This document shows positions 46,641 to 61,904 of a stretch of 64,000 nucleotides of DNA, piece by piece. The DNA comes from Agrostemma githago (Eukaryota > Streptophyta > Magnoliopsida > Caryophyllales > Caryophyllaceae), in the NCBI GenBank assembly GCA_958450325.1, contig OY288245.1, forward strand, positions 62,173,441 through 62,237,440, read 5' to 3'. The notes under the pieces are model-generated. The model worked only from the letters and a program-made list of their open reading frames with translations, was not told the DNA's origin and searched no databases. The stretch's first letter is position 1; every line of letters starts with the position of its first letter. The position numbers and the translations under genes are program-made.

Positions 46641-48989
46641 CTTACCCATACACTAACTAATCTAAGCTATCAAGAGTCTATTACTACTACTAACTTACAC
46701 GTATTGCTCTTGCTATTAGTACTACTCCCTACACTCTATCCTACTATTACTACTACGTACTATCACTATATATACCCACACTACAATTATTACTTACATA
46801 ATGTTACTACGACTTACTCGTCCTCCGTAAATAGTATACTACTCATACTACTACTCGTACGTATTACGTACTCTGTACTATATACTCCTATATTTACGTT
46901 CTCGTTCTTTTCTATTGGAGCATCGGGAATAAGGAGTTGCTCAGTATTTGACGGAATTATTTTTCGTAAACCGTATTTGGGTCTAATCATTTCGACCTTT
47001 ATTTCTTAATAACGTTAATAAATACTCCGTAATAGCTTATTAAGGTAACCAAACTTTTCTTCTAACAACATTTCTTATATATAAGTATATTATGGTAGTA
47101 ATTTAATAAATTGCTTATTTAAAATATTTAGGCTTATTTGTATAACTAAATTTCTTATATATATAAAAATGTTACGTGATATTTTATTTGTGTTATATAT
47201 TTAATTATGACTAAATTCAACTCGACTAAATTATCACTTGTTTAATTTATTTATTTATCACCTTTACATTTATGTTTATATGAAAAATGAGAAAATGAAT
47301 AAAAGAACTTAAAATAATAAAATTTACTTATATCATTTTCTTCGTATTTTATTTGTTTAATTCTATTTATTATGTATATTTATTCTATGTGCTTTATATT
47401 TTGTATGTATTTTATATATAATTGTAATTTTGGTCGTATTTAATTTTCTTTAGTACTTTATATTTGTTTATATATTATAAAAATGGAGTAGATTAGTAAC
47501 CTACAAAATCTTATTTTAATAAAATTTCACTTATTATTTTATATATAGATACAAATTTATAAATTTCATTTTTCTAAATTAAATGGATTTGTTTTATTCC
47601 AAAAAATTTACACGACATTTATAAATATTTTTAAAAAATGATTTTACGTCAAACTTTTGTAAATCGATTAAGTACGACTTAATTTATATTTTCATAAACT
47701 TTTATATTTTTCAGATACTATAAATTTTGAAATAATATTTTATTATACCTTAAATTTTATTTTTATATAAAATTTCATTTAAAAGAATTTACTACTCCCT
47801 CCGCCCACTATTTATCGCCCCACTCCATTAAAATACCCCTCACATATATTCATGGAGTGGGGCGATAAATAATGGACGGAGGTAGTACTATTTTAAAATA
47901 AAAGTTATACGATATTTGGGATATAATATTTCGGGTGACACTTGAGGATTAAAGTGTAACGTTGTCACACTGAAAGTAAGTATTTGAGGATTTGACTGTT
48001 TCAAATGAGTCCGACCAATTATTGAAGGTCACCAAATAATGTACTACTTGTTCACGGGCGACTTCTATATAAAATTTACGATGCGAGTCTGGGACGAATA
48101 GCTTGTGTTGGATCCTACCATGCATGGTGTTTCGACTGCACTTGTAATGAAAAGCAGACTCGGAGGCTGCGGTCCGAGAGTCGACCTAGTGTTTAAGGTA
48201 TTCGTCCTACGGCAGTGAAAGCTGCGGTTCAAGAGTCTGCGTAGGGTACGTGGCGCACATATAGACATGTACTTGATCAGTATTACCACCTAGGTAGCGG
48301 GGGCAGAACAGGATTCTGAAAACTGCGGGTTCCCTCTTGGTGATGCAGAGTATGTAATCATCAGCTTTCATTTCAGCCCAGAGCCCCGTTTGAATAAACG
48401 TATAATATAATAGAAGTTCAGGCCCAATTGAGTCTTATGGGTGAGATGTAAACCTCATAAGATCGGTTCGGTCTACGAGTTGGTAACACGGTTACTTCTA
48501 TTGGTGAGATGCAAGCCAATAGGATGTAGCGGTGATACTAGGAGCCACGACTCGTGTGTTTATTCTTTGTTTACGTGAAAAATGATTTTTAAAATCAAAT
48601 GGCTGCCAATGTCCCATCTTGTAAACTTTATCGTTTTCATCACCTCACATGTTGGTAATTGAATTACAGGAAACTATCTGTTACGTGATATCTTTTAATA
48701 TTTTTGTAAGCATATTATTTGTTATTCACATGATTGTCTTATGTGTTCGAGGTGATGTTAGATGAACGGCTTGGTTGCTGTTCCACTCAATGTCCACTGT
48801 TTTATTTTTTTTCGCAGGTCTAAGACGTTTGAGAATCGAGCGAGAGATTTTAATAATATGTTTAGCTTAAAAATGAAAATTATATTCTGTAGTAAGTGAA
48901 TCAAGACTATGTAATTAATAGTCGTTTATTGTAAGGATCCGTAGCGATCCGGATTTATTTATACTCTGATATAATTTTAATTAAATGAC
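46641..48989. other. Gene-free AT-rich stretch, part of the candidate long LTR
   Basis: TAC-rich and TA-rich DNA without a supported gene. The segment 48050-48560 is less AT-rich and has two related units, GCTGCGGTCCGAGAGTC and GCTGCGGTTCAAGAGTC (about 48165 and 48220). A second pair, 'aggtgagatg(t/c)aa', lies near 48440 and 48510. A Stowaway MITE lies at 47795-47885. Confidence 0.5.
47795..47885. mobile_element. Stowaway-type MITE, 91 bp
   Basis: The ends CTCCCTCCGCCCACTATTTATC and, inverted, GATAAATAATGGACGGAGGTAG form a hairpin, and a TA dinucleotide is duplicated at each side. The CTCCCTCCG end is typical of Tc1/mariner-derived Stowaway elements. Confidence 0.88.
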
Positions 48990-49511
48990 TTACACTACTA
49001 CAAATAAGATTAAATAGGATGGTTCGTAACCATCCTATATTAGATAGGAACCGTCCTTTAGCTCGACGTCCTATTAAATCAAATAGTGCGGTTCAAAGAA
49101 AGTCAAACCGTCATATTTAATTGTCATTAATAGGACGGTTCAGTCTTTAATAGGACGGTTGAAGGCGGAACCGTCCTATTAAAGTGATTACAAATTTCAC
49201 GGTTAAAAGCAGATCCGTGCTATTTAATAGATTTACAAATAAAAAAAAATTATATATTTATACATATACAGACACATACATACATATATGTGTGTATATA
49301 TATATTAGTATATGGAATTTATGCTCATTTTATTTCATAAAAATAGAATAAGAGTTATTATATCTTACAAAAGAACGAACTCCAAAAGTCTCCTTATTAC
49401 AAATAATGTACTACGAAGTATTTGTATTGAGCTATCATAGCATAGCCACACTTACCAATTAAGAAAGCGTTTCGCATAAGAGCAGAATAAGTCTTGAACA
49501 AAATAACAAAC

Positions 49512-49994
49512 CAGCTTGTATGGCGTTCCTAGCAGCAAGTCGGAAATCATTGATAACTGACGAGCATCTGTTGTAAGCCGCCTTGGGGTCGAGAATCGCT
49601 TAATGCCATTGGACAGAAGTTGAGGCGTTACAGATTTATCGGTGCAGGATATTGGAGCTTGCCCATTCGGCTGAAAATCTTGGCCAAAAACAATATCCCA
49701 TCAGCAAATAAGTACACAGGAAGGAATAATAATTTAACGTTAAAGTCAAATAATAATGGAGCTAAAATGTTTTGGGTGAAAATGGTTATACACTTACTTA
49801 CCGTTATAGTTTCAGGAAGATATAGTTGAACAAATGAATTCTTGGATCTAATAAGGAAATGTAGCTAAATACCTTCATTTGATACTCGTCCGTTGTGCCA
49901 GATTTGACAAAAGAATATGGCACCTTTTGCATGGACGGAATCAACAAGAGGTTTCCAGGCATCAACTTGCTGTTTCGTCCAAATACCAGGTGTT
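49512..49994 (-). pseudogene. 12-oxophytodienoate reductase (OPR) fragment, two exons
   Basis: Minus strand. The first exon (49873-49994), after an acceptor ACAG, encodes GTPGIWTKQQVDAWKPLVD and AKGAIFFCQIWHNGRVSN, ending at a GT donor. The second (about 49512-49678) encodes DFQPNGQAPISCTDK, TPQ...SNGI and, after frameshifts, VINDFRLAARNAIQAGL. This matches the flavin-binding barrel of plant old yellow enzymes. OPRs reduce cyclic enones and include the peroxisomal jasmonate-pathway enzyme. Only about 100 residues of some 370 are present, so this is a captured piece and not a working gene. Confidence 0.93.
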
Positions 49995-50128
49995 CCTGTA
50001 AACCTGAAACAGTACGGATAAATTAGTTTTATAAACTATCAACAATACCGAAGCATCATACCCTATGACCACTAAACTAGTGTCACCTGATGAATCTCTT
50101 TCCAATATTAAAAAAAGAAATGAAAAAT

Positions 50129-51709
50129 ACTACAGACCATGTGTAGAGTATACGCTCCAACGATTTCTGAACGGCAGGTTGCTGAAAAACGCATAGTTCT
50201 TGGACAGTCAACGACAATCTAGTCAACAGCAGACATGCATTTAAAATTAACCTTGCTACAGCGCAAACATATGAAAAATGAAGAGAAATCCGATTATTTA
50301 ACAGTTCGTTCTAATACCTGGCGAAACATGTTGATTTCATCATCTGAACGTTCAGTGTCTGGAATATCATAATACTGTGCAACACAATCAAGATATTCAA
50401 GGCGCTTCCTCCTCAGAACTCCTTCCCTTCTATCTGAATTAGGTGGTGCGCATATCCCTGTCGTCAGTTCATATTCAAACTTATAAACAAAGACAAACTC
50501 ACTTAAGATTGAAAAAAGAAATATATTGTGTGCGAGAACCTTTAGCTATAAAATACATTCAGAGATGAGAGAGCTTTACTATTTGATTTTCACATAATGC
50601 ACGTAGAAAGTAAAAACCATCCTCTGTATAAACAAACTTGTAGCTATATATATTTTAGAAAAAAAAAAATATGCATGGTCATATAATATGACTTAACCAC
50701 ACATGCATAGTTAACTTGACGGCCCCAGCAACAAAATTACTTTTTGATATGTGGTAAAACAAGGGCATATACAGGACATACTGCAAACCAGATAAAGTTA
50801 GCCACCACTTTTATCACAGTGATATATTCTGACTAAACAAGATACTTTATAATCTTAAGGTGAATTCCTCCTAAACGGGCCTGAACAATTATACCTCAAA
50901 ATCAAGAGTCATTACATTATGTTTTAACAAAGTCACGTGGATCTGGGATTATTGATTCATAATGCCCCAACTCATGATGACGACCTGTTTTTAATTTTCT
51001 TTCGACTGCAAAGTAATTAATTGGGAAGGCAACAAATCCTAACAGAACTGGTTGAGTAATTTGATGGCACTATATAAATTGCTCCAGTGATTGCATACAC
51101 TTTTCTTTTTTTGGTTGCGTTGATCACTATTTGAAGACTTCACATTGGCTAGTGACTACACATAAATGCTGAATAAAGTTGTGTAGATGCATCTATAATT
51201 TGGAACATAGGAAACATATGCACTGGCACAATTAACAAGAATTGTAAGTCCATCAGATGTTTTATGTCTCTAGAATGATGTACTCGTGCAACTGAAACTA
51301 AACCTAGCGTTTGCTATGCATCTGTAAAGGATAGTAATGTGGACTAGTCGTTCAATAAGCACGTAAACACTGTTAACCACAAGATTTTTTAGAAGAAATT
51401 TGATGAAGCAACCTTGCGATTATTTTAAAACCAAACTTATAAACGGCCATAGTGTTAATCCTAAGCTCTCATAGACAAAAGGAGCTATCTAATATGCAGT
51501 CAAAACAATTCCATTCCTCTTAACATTTCCCGAGAAACAAGGGCTCGAACAAAACAGCCTCCTACAATCTACACAAAGGGATACATAACCTAAATTATCA
51601 GCATATTAAACTCTTCCTGGTAATTGAATGAAACTTACCAAAAGAAGTCTCCAGACATTAGGGCGCATATCAGATGGCACGCCACTCCAAGCTAGCTGGC
51701 GCAATTTCT
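50129..51709 (-). pseudogene. TBC-domain RabGAP fragment, three exons
   Basis: Minus strand. The first exon (51639-51709) lies between ATGCAG and GTAAGT and encodes EKLRQLAWSGVPSDMRPNVWRL. The second (50318-50457) encodes APPNSDRREGVLRRKRLEYL, then DCVAQYYDIPDTERSDDEIN, with an acceptor CAG and a donor GTATTAG. The third (about 50129-50218) encodes IVVDCPRTM and, after a small deletion, FFQQPAVQKSLERILYTW. This is the start of a Gyp1/TBC1D22-type TBC domain (Rab GTPase-activating). The catalytic Arg and Gln fingers lie further on and are not present. The piece spans 1.6 kb with its introns. Confidence 0.93.
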
Positions 51710-52754
51710 CTGCATTAGGTATTACAAATACATGTGAATTTTTTTTATTTAATTTATTACACACTGTACTCATCATATAAGACAACACTGGTTAAATCAA
51801 TTGACGAACTAAGTGATTTAATAGTTCGCTAGAGATTAGGCATGAGGCCATCAAAATTTGCATCTACACAAATATATTGGTTAGTATATGAACCCGAATA
51901 TAGACACCAACACCAGAAGGAATACACACTACATAGTCAGGTGCTTTGGCAGTCAGTAAAATTAATGTGCAAATTTATGGATACATTACAACCAGCCGAG
52001 TCAGCAAGGTACAATGAGCAAAACCATTCACATATAAAAATTAGAGTTTATTTATGAGTGGAAAAGTATGTTATTTATCTATAAACATCTCCTCCATACG
52101 ATCAGAACTGATAAGAAAACCTAAACTTCTGATGTTTTGAAAACGATATGCATCCCAAGAAATGGAAAAGCTATATCATCTCTTCTCTTAAGAACAAAAT
52201 TATAATAATAGAGATACACGTCAACTGATACAGCAACTTGAAACTAACAACACCTACAAACAAAAACATAACATACAATACATGCAAATATGCAATCATG
52301 GTGCTTTGAATTTGGATACCAACAGTCGATAGGAAATAGTATAATAAGAGAGCCTAATCATTAAGATGTTGCGCAAAGACAGCCATAGTAGAGACATTCA
52401 CCCTCAGACCATTATTTTGTCAGTGACGAATTCAACAGAATTCAGATCTGTTAGCACAGTTCTCCCTGACAGATTTAACCATTGAAGCACCAGTTGTCAG
52501 ATTATTTGTATTGAGCTAATGATTTCTATTTGATGAACATTTGACAGAGATGAAAGAGCTGAATTTGCAAGCATACATTCACTGAATATGTTATTTTTCC
52601 ATAATAATCCACATATAAACAACAAACCTGCATCTTAACTTTAGCATCCACCTTACTCAAATTTCAAATATGTAACGCAAAATTACACAAGGCCGGATTT
52701 CGATCAATCAATCTCGAAACCTATCTAAACCTTAACTATGGCAGCAACCTCTTT

Positions 52755-52966
52755 TTGGTGATTCCTGCTTTGGTGATGCTAATTGTTTGCTGTTCCATTG
52801 CTTCATGGATAACAACCTCTTTTTTTGTTACAAACACGTTAGCTCACCAGGCACTTTAACTTGGTTAAGTAGTGGGAGTAATATCTCTTGTGAACTTGTG
52901 GTATTGTGGATTATATTACATGGTCTTTGGCATCCATTTTGTCAAACTCGTCAATAACATACAGGT
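52755..52966 (-). pseudogene. MCM helicase fragment (MCM6-like), Walker B region
   Basis: Minus strand. One piece (about 52920-52966) encodes VIDEFDKMDAKDH, the Walker B motif of the MCM replicative helicase. After an intron-like gap starting GTAATA, a second piece (about 52755-52815) encodes VIHEAMEQQTISITKAGIT. The ITKAGI wording fits MCM6 best, but MCM5 and MCM7 cannot be ruled out. Both edges of the second piece carry the word AACCTCTTTTT, perhaps a trace of how it was captured. Confidence 0.85.
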
Positions 52967-53194
52967 CTCATGTAAGACATGGTCGAAAGTTCAGATTTTA
53001 GGAAATGAATAACAACGTAATTAAAAACAAATCAAACCCTAGATCGCACAATCAAACACGTCTCAACAACCTAATAAATCGATCACTGGATATCAAATGA
53101 TCACAAAATCAATCAATCAATCAGGCAATCAATTAATGTATCAATTTAAATCGATACCGTACATAATTAATGAAGAAAATAGTAAGAAAGTACC

Positions 53195-53348
53195 TGAAAA
53201 TACGACGAGAAGAGAGAAGATTACTAGCGGAAGGAGATCGGAAGGAAGACCGCGTAGACGGGGATTTCGCAGCAGAACCGAATTGAGCGGCGACACTACG
53301 AACTGAAGAAGAACGGAAAACTGATCTAACAGCCGCCATTGTCGCCAT
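53195..53348 (-). pseudogene. NFD6-like first exon with organelle-targeting presequence
   Basis: Minus strand. Beginning at an ATG (the second in-frame ATG follows three codons later, within MATMAAVRSV), the exon encodes a Ser/Arg-rich, acid-free start with SVRSVAAQFGSAAKSP and SNLLSSRRIFR. It ends at a GTACTT donor near 53195. The order and the RRIFR boundary match NUCLEAR FUSION DEFECTIVE 6-type proteins, short plant proteins sent to mitochondria or plastids. The second exon is missing. DNA 5' of the ATG may include part of the captured promoter. Confidence 0.75.
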
Positions 53349-54160
53349 GGTTGAAGAAGACTGATTGATTTTTGTGGATGGTTTTCGATTTTACTGTTTG
53401 TCTATTGATAAGAATTTTAGGTATTCTTAAATCCTAATTGGTTGACACGAGTAGACCTTGCAAAGGAGTCACCTGAGTTGGGTCAATTTCGAAATAGAAA
53501 AGTCGGGTTGAGTTCGAATCGGAACATGTCATTCCGGGATTCATATTTCAAATTTTTTTAGATATATCGACTATCAGTTTCGGATTAGGTTGGATCAATT
53601 CTATTATGATCTTCAATTTGAAGCACAAGTCGAATTCGGGTTGGGTGATTCGGGTCGGCAAAAGAAGTAATACGAATTGACCCATCTTAATTCTGAATTT
53701 TTAAAATATGACGATTTTATTCAATCAATTTTACGATAATAATTGGTTTAATCGATTATTAAATTCTAACTAGTTGGATAGGTTTTGATAACCAAAACGT
53801 GTAACTGTGTTTTTTCGGATTGAATAGGACGGGTCCTATATTTTAAGAGGATGGGTTTAATGTATAACCGCGCTTTTAAAATATTTTAATAGGGTGAGTT
53901 TAACATATAACCGTGCTTTTATTAATTAGGACGGTTTCATTGACCAACCGCGCTAATAGTAAAAATAAAAAGATGGTTCTTTTGTTGAACCGTGCTATTT
54001 AACCGAGGTCATGTGGAGCCAAAATTTATCATGTTATAGAGGACGGTTCCTTATATAACCATCCTATTTTAGGTGTCTTGTAATATCAAAATTGTAGTAG
54101 TGTTAGATAACTTTCTGCATTATCTATTATTTTAAGTCATTGAAAATCCGGGTTGTTACA

Positions 54161-55760
<1,600 letters not shown>

Positions 55761-55827
55761 TGAGACCATCTTTTACAAATAAAAAAGGGCGATTAGATAC
55801 GGATTATGGAGTATTACAAATACTCCG

Positions 55828-55836
55828 TATATAAAT
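55828..55836 (+). promoter_or_regulatory. Likely TATA box of the ALKBH10B-like gene
   Basis: TATATAAAT lies about 230 bp upstream of the start codon. A pyrimidine-rich stretch (55885-55925) typical of plant 5' leaders follows. The call is by motif and position only. Confidence 0.4.
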
Positions 55837-56060
55837 GTAAAACCCATAAACCCTTTGTATAAACAAAGACGCATACAACAAAACTACCCCGCCACTCTTC
55901 TCGCCCTTTACCCCTCTCTCATCACATAATAATAATTCCCTGATTTTGGTGAAAAATACAAATACCAGATTTAAATAAATAAATAGCCCTGCTCCGTAAA
56001 ACATACTAACAGTATTTGAAAGAAATCATTGATTAGAGAATTGATTGATTGATAGGAAAA

Positions 56061-56559
56061 ATGTCGCCGGCGGCAGGAGCAATGTCAGCGGCGGTGATTC
56101 CATTCTCATCGTCGGTGAGTAGCACGGAGGCGTTGCCAGCGGGGGAGAAGGACAAGGTGTTGGAATGGTACAGAGGGGAGTTCGCGGCGGCCAACGCAAT
56201 CATCGACGCCCTCTGCCACCACCTCGTCCAGATCACCGCCGGCGGACGCGTTCCGGCGGCGTACGAGGCGGCTCTGGCGGCAATCCACCGGAGACGCCTG
56301 AACTGGATCCCCGTGCTCCAGATGCAGAAGTACTTCACCATCGCCGATGTCGCCGCGGAGCTCCGCAGGGCGGCGGCGGCGGCGGCAGCAGGAGGCGTGA
56401 AGGAGGATGGGAAAGGTGAAGAGGTTATTGCTGGGGACGTTGAGTACGATAATCATGCCAAGTGTAATGGGAATGGTGGTGGTGGTGGTGTCATCAATAA
56501 TAATGGCTGTGTTAGTGAAGAAGGGGATGATTCACCTGATAGTGATATTACTGACACAG
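56061..56559 (+). CDS. ALKBH10B: ALKBH10B-like RNA demethylase, exon 1 only
   Basis: The start ATG (AAAAATGTCG context) is preferred; a TTG four codons upstream is not used as a start. The exon encodes MSPAAGAMSAAVIPF and KDKVLEWYRGEFAAANAIID, then an Ala/Gly-rich part. RRRLNWIPVLQMQKYFTIADV follows (conserved in plant ALKBH9/10), and then Gly/Asn- and acid-rich sequence. It ends in DITDTG at a GTAACT donor (56560). ALKBH10B proteins are 2-oxoglutarate/Fe(II) dioxygenases that remove m6A from mRNA in the nucleus. The catalytic HxD...H domain is coded by later exons. None is visible up to 64000, so the intron is very long or the gene is broken. GC content is far above the surroundings. The family call rests on the N-terminal region only. 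Confidence 0.85.
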
Positions 56560-57438
56560 GTAACTCCCTACATACCTACTCTTCCATCATCTTCTCATTT
56601 ATTTTCATTGATTTATTGATTGATTCCGAGTGCCTTTTACTCGTACATTCAAATGATCATCGTTCATTTCTACTGAAAAAGAAAGTACAGTAATTCCTGT
56701 GTACAATAGGAGTATAATATTAGGGTAAATGCTCTGTTCAATGAATACCGTAATTCTCAAGGGTCATGTCCTCTGTTTTACAGTAGTAAATACTGGATCC
56801 TATATTGAATGTGTCGATGAAATCTATTTTAGCATAGGGTACAATTCCTTTTAAAAAATGTGATGCGTATTATCCGTGTAAACTCAGTGATTTCTACCTT
56901 TTTTTCAGTTAAATTGAATCACAGACTCCTCGGAAATCTCTTACCTGTTTTTTTTTTTTGTTTGACTCATTAATTAAATAATTTTTGGTGGTTAAAAAAG
57001 CTTCTTTCCTTCAAACATCTCCTCATTTCTTTCTACTTTATTTTTTATTTTTTTTCGAGATTCCATCTAACCATAATAGTGGTAGGTCGGTCGGTCTCAT
57101 GAGATATGATCTTTCGTTAAGAAAAGAAAATGAGCGACGCAGTTACAAAAATAATAAAAATAAAAACTAAATTTTTAGGATCAATTATTATGTGACACGT
57201 TTCTCATTAATGTTATTGAAAGATCGTATCTTCTTAATTTTTGTGCCATAAACAGCCTATAATAATTATTATAATAATTGGCTACCAAACATATAAAGGG
57301 AGTAAACATGGCCGAACATGACCGAACAATTCAATCTTAAAAAGACCAAACAAGGTACCAAACTACTCGATATAAAAATTCATTTATACGGTTTAAAAAG
57401 TTGCATTATCACTTTTAAAGATATACAGCAAAAACTTA
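56560..57438 (+). other. Start of putative intron 1; no gene seen
   Basis: AT-rich DNA follows the exon 1 donor. No exon of the ALKBH family was recognised. Confidence 0.5.
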
Positions 57439-57526
57439 CTCCCTCCGTCTCGTTCATTTGTTGTCCTTTTATATTCATTGTGAGGAGTATTAATCAAAGG
57501 ACAACAAATGAACGAGACGGAGGGAG
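57439..57526. mobile_element. Stowaway-type MITE, 88 bp
   Basis: The hairpin ends CTCCCTCCGTCTCGTTCATTTG and the inverted CAAATGAACGAGACGGAGGGAG match over 22 bp or more. TA is duplicated at both sides. Confidence 0.93.
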
Positions 57527-57892
57527 TACTATTCAGTTCAAAAATTTGTATAAGTTCATTTAATATATATACAAAAGTTCAACAACTTTGAGCTTGTTGT
57601 ACAATGTTATTGTAGGATATCCTATTTTCATATTTGTCTTTTGAAAAAATTGTATTTATCATTTTCCTTTTAAAGCCGTACAATGTTGTCAAATGTTTTT
57701 GTTGATACGAAATTGAATTTATTAGATTTCTTTTGATCATTGTTTCTAATGGTATTGCAATGGTGGATTTGCATTGTACGGAGTAATAGGGAGGAGACTA
57801 GGATTTAGTATCAACAATTTTCATTGTATAACCTAATTTTTAAAAAAAAATCAAAATATGAAATACTTCGTTTTTTTTTTTTAAAGAAAAAA

Positions 57893-58091
57893 CGGCTGAG
57901 AATTGGCTTCTAAAAACCCATATAGTTACATGTGAGTAATAACCACATCGATAAAAGAGGGAACGATATTCTCCTTTATAAGCCAAGGGGTTACTCTCTA
58001 TTGCCAATTGGTTTGGTTTTAGAGTGTCTTGTGAAGTAGACTTTTTTCTGACTCTTGGGTATGACCCAGACCCGTTATGAATTTTACAAAA
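57893..58091 (+). repeat. Decayed copy of the 191-bp TRIM-like LTR
   Basis: It shares 'aaggggttactctctattgccaattggtt', 'ttttagagtg' and 'gtatgacccagacccgttatg' with the copy at 61301-61491, in the same orientation and spacing. Ends are mutated and no target duplication is clear. Confidence 0.7.
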
Positions 58092-61295
<3,204 letters not shown>

Positions 61296-61300
61296 AGACC

Positions 61301-61491
61301 TGTTGAGAATGACTCCTAACCCCAAGTAATCACATGTGTCCCACATGGAAAGATGAGAGAAAGATGATCCACCTTATAAAGCAAGGGGTTACTCCCTCTA
61401 TTGCCAATTGGTTTTAGAGTGGAACCCTCTTGTTTTGTGAGTGGACTCTTCCCGTCTCGGGTGTGGCCCAGGCCCGTTATGTAATTTCACA
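61301..61491 (+). repeat. Solo LTR of TRIM size, TSD AGACC
   Basis: The sequence starts TGTTGAGAATGACTCC and ends TGTAATTTCACA. The exact 5-bp repeat AGACC flanks it (61296-61300 and 61492-61496). At 191 bp it fits a TRIM or a small copia-type LTR. A decayed relative lies at 57893-58091. Confidence 0.88.
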
Positions 61492-61496
61492 AGACC

Positions 61497-61852
61497 AAAG
61501 GGTGAAAAATGCAACTTTTACTAGATTTGCAATATAAATAAATTTTATGTTAAATAAAACACGATATTGAAATCTTCCACATTTAGTATAAACATAGAAT
61601 TTGAAGCCCAAATTACACATACATCCATGCAATTAATACATGTTTTGAAAAAATTATTTCCTCTTATATTCTCTTAAATAAATACAGCCATCCTTATGTC
61701 TGTATTTATCATAAAGTTTTAAAAAAAATATATGTAAAACTTCTACCACAAAAATTTGTATCTCACAGGAGAGTTACTACTACTTTAAGTACGAGTATAT
61801 TATCAAAGAATTTAGACCTTTATTTCTTTGACGAAGTGGAGTATGTAGTTAC

Positions 61853-61904
<52 letters not shown>

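Larger units (their letters stand above)
48993..54102. mobile_element. CACTA (En/Spm) element carrying four host gene fragments, TSD TTA
   Basis: The ends CACTACTACAAAT and ATTGTAGTAGTG are inverted repeats, flanked by the 3-bp repeat TTA (48990-48992 and 54103-54105). Subterminal AGGACGGTTC / GAACCGTCCT and AACCATCCTA words are dense over 49010-49200 and 53830-54065, as in CACTA elements. No transposase (TNPA/TNPD) frame is present. The interior holds fragments of an OPR, a TBC RabGAP, an MCM helicase and an NFD6-like gene, all minus strand and several with intact splice sites. Confidence 0.95.
30750..54160 (+). repeat. Candidate long LTR (TGTAATACCCCG...TTGTTACA), split by hAT and CACTA insertions
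   Basis: The start TGTAATACCCCGTATTTTTC at 30750 and the end CCGGGTTGTTACA at 54148-54160 are typical LTR termini of plant gypsy elements. Remaining pieces after removing the nested elements are 30750-31338, 46641-48989 and 54106-54160, about 3.0 kb. That size would fit a long-LTR chromovirus of the Tekay/Del type. The flanks (TTCAT and CAACG) do not form a duplication, so the pairing of these two ends is only tentative. No protein gene is seen in the pieces. Confidence 0.35.

Noticed and set aside
46584..47009. A 141-codon frame of Tyr/Thr/Leu-rich composition
   Set aside because: It arises from TAC/TTA-rich LTR-like DNA, spans the end of the hAT element, and resembles no protein.
56106..56456. 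Minus-strand frame opposite ALKBH10B-like exon 1
   Set aside because: It is an Arg/His-rich shadow of a GC-rich exon. The plus frame has the conserved family sequence.
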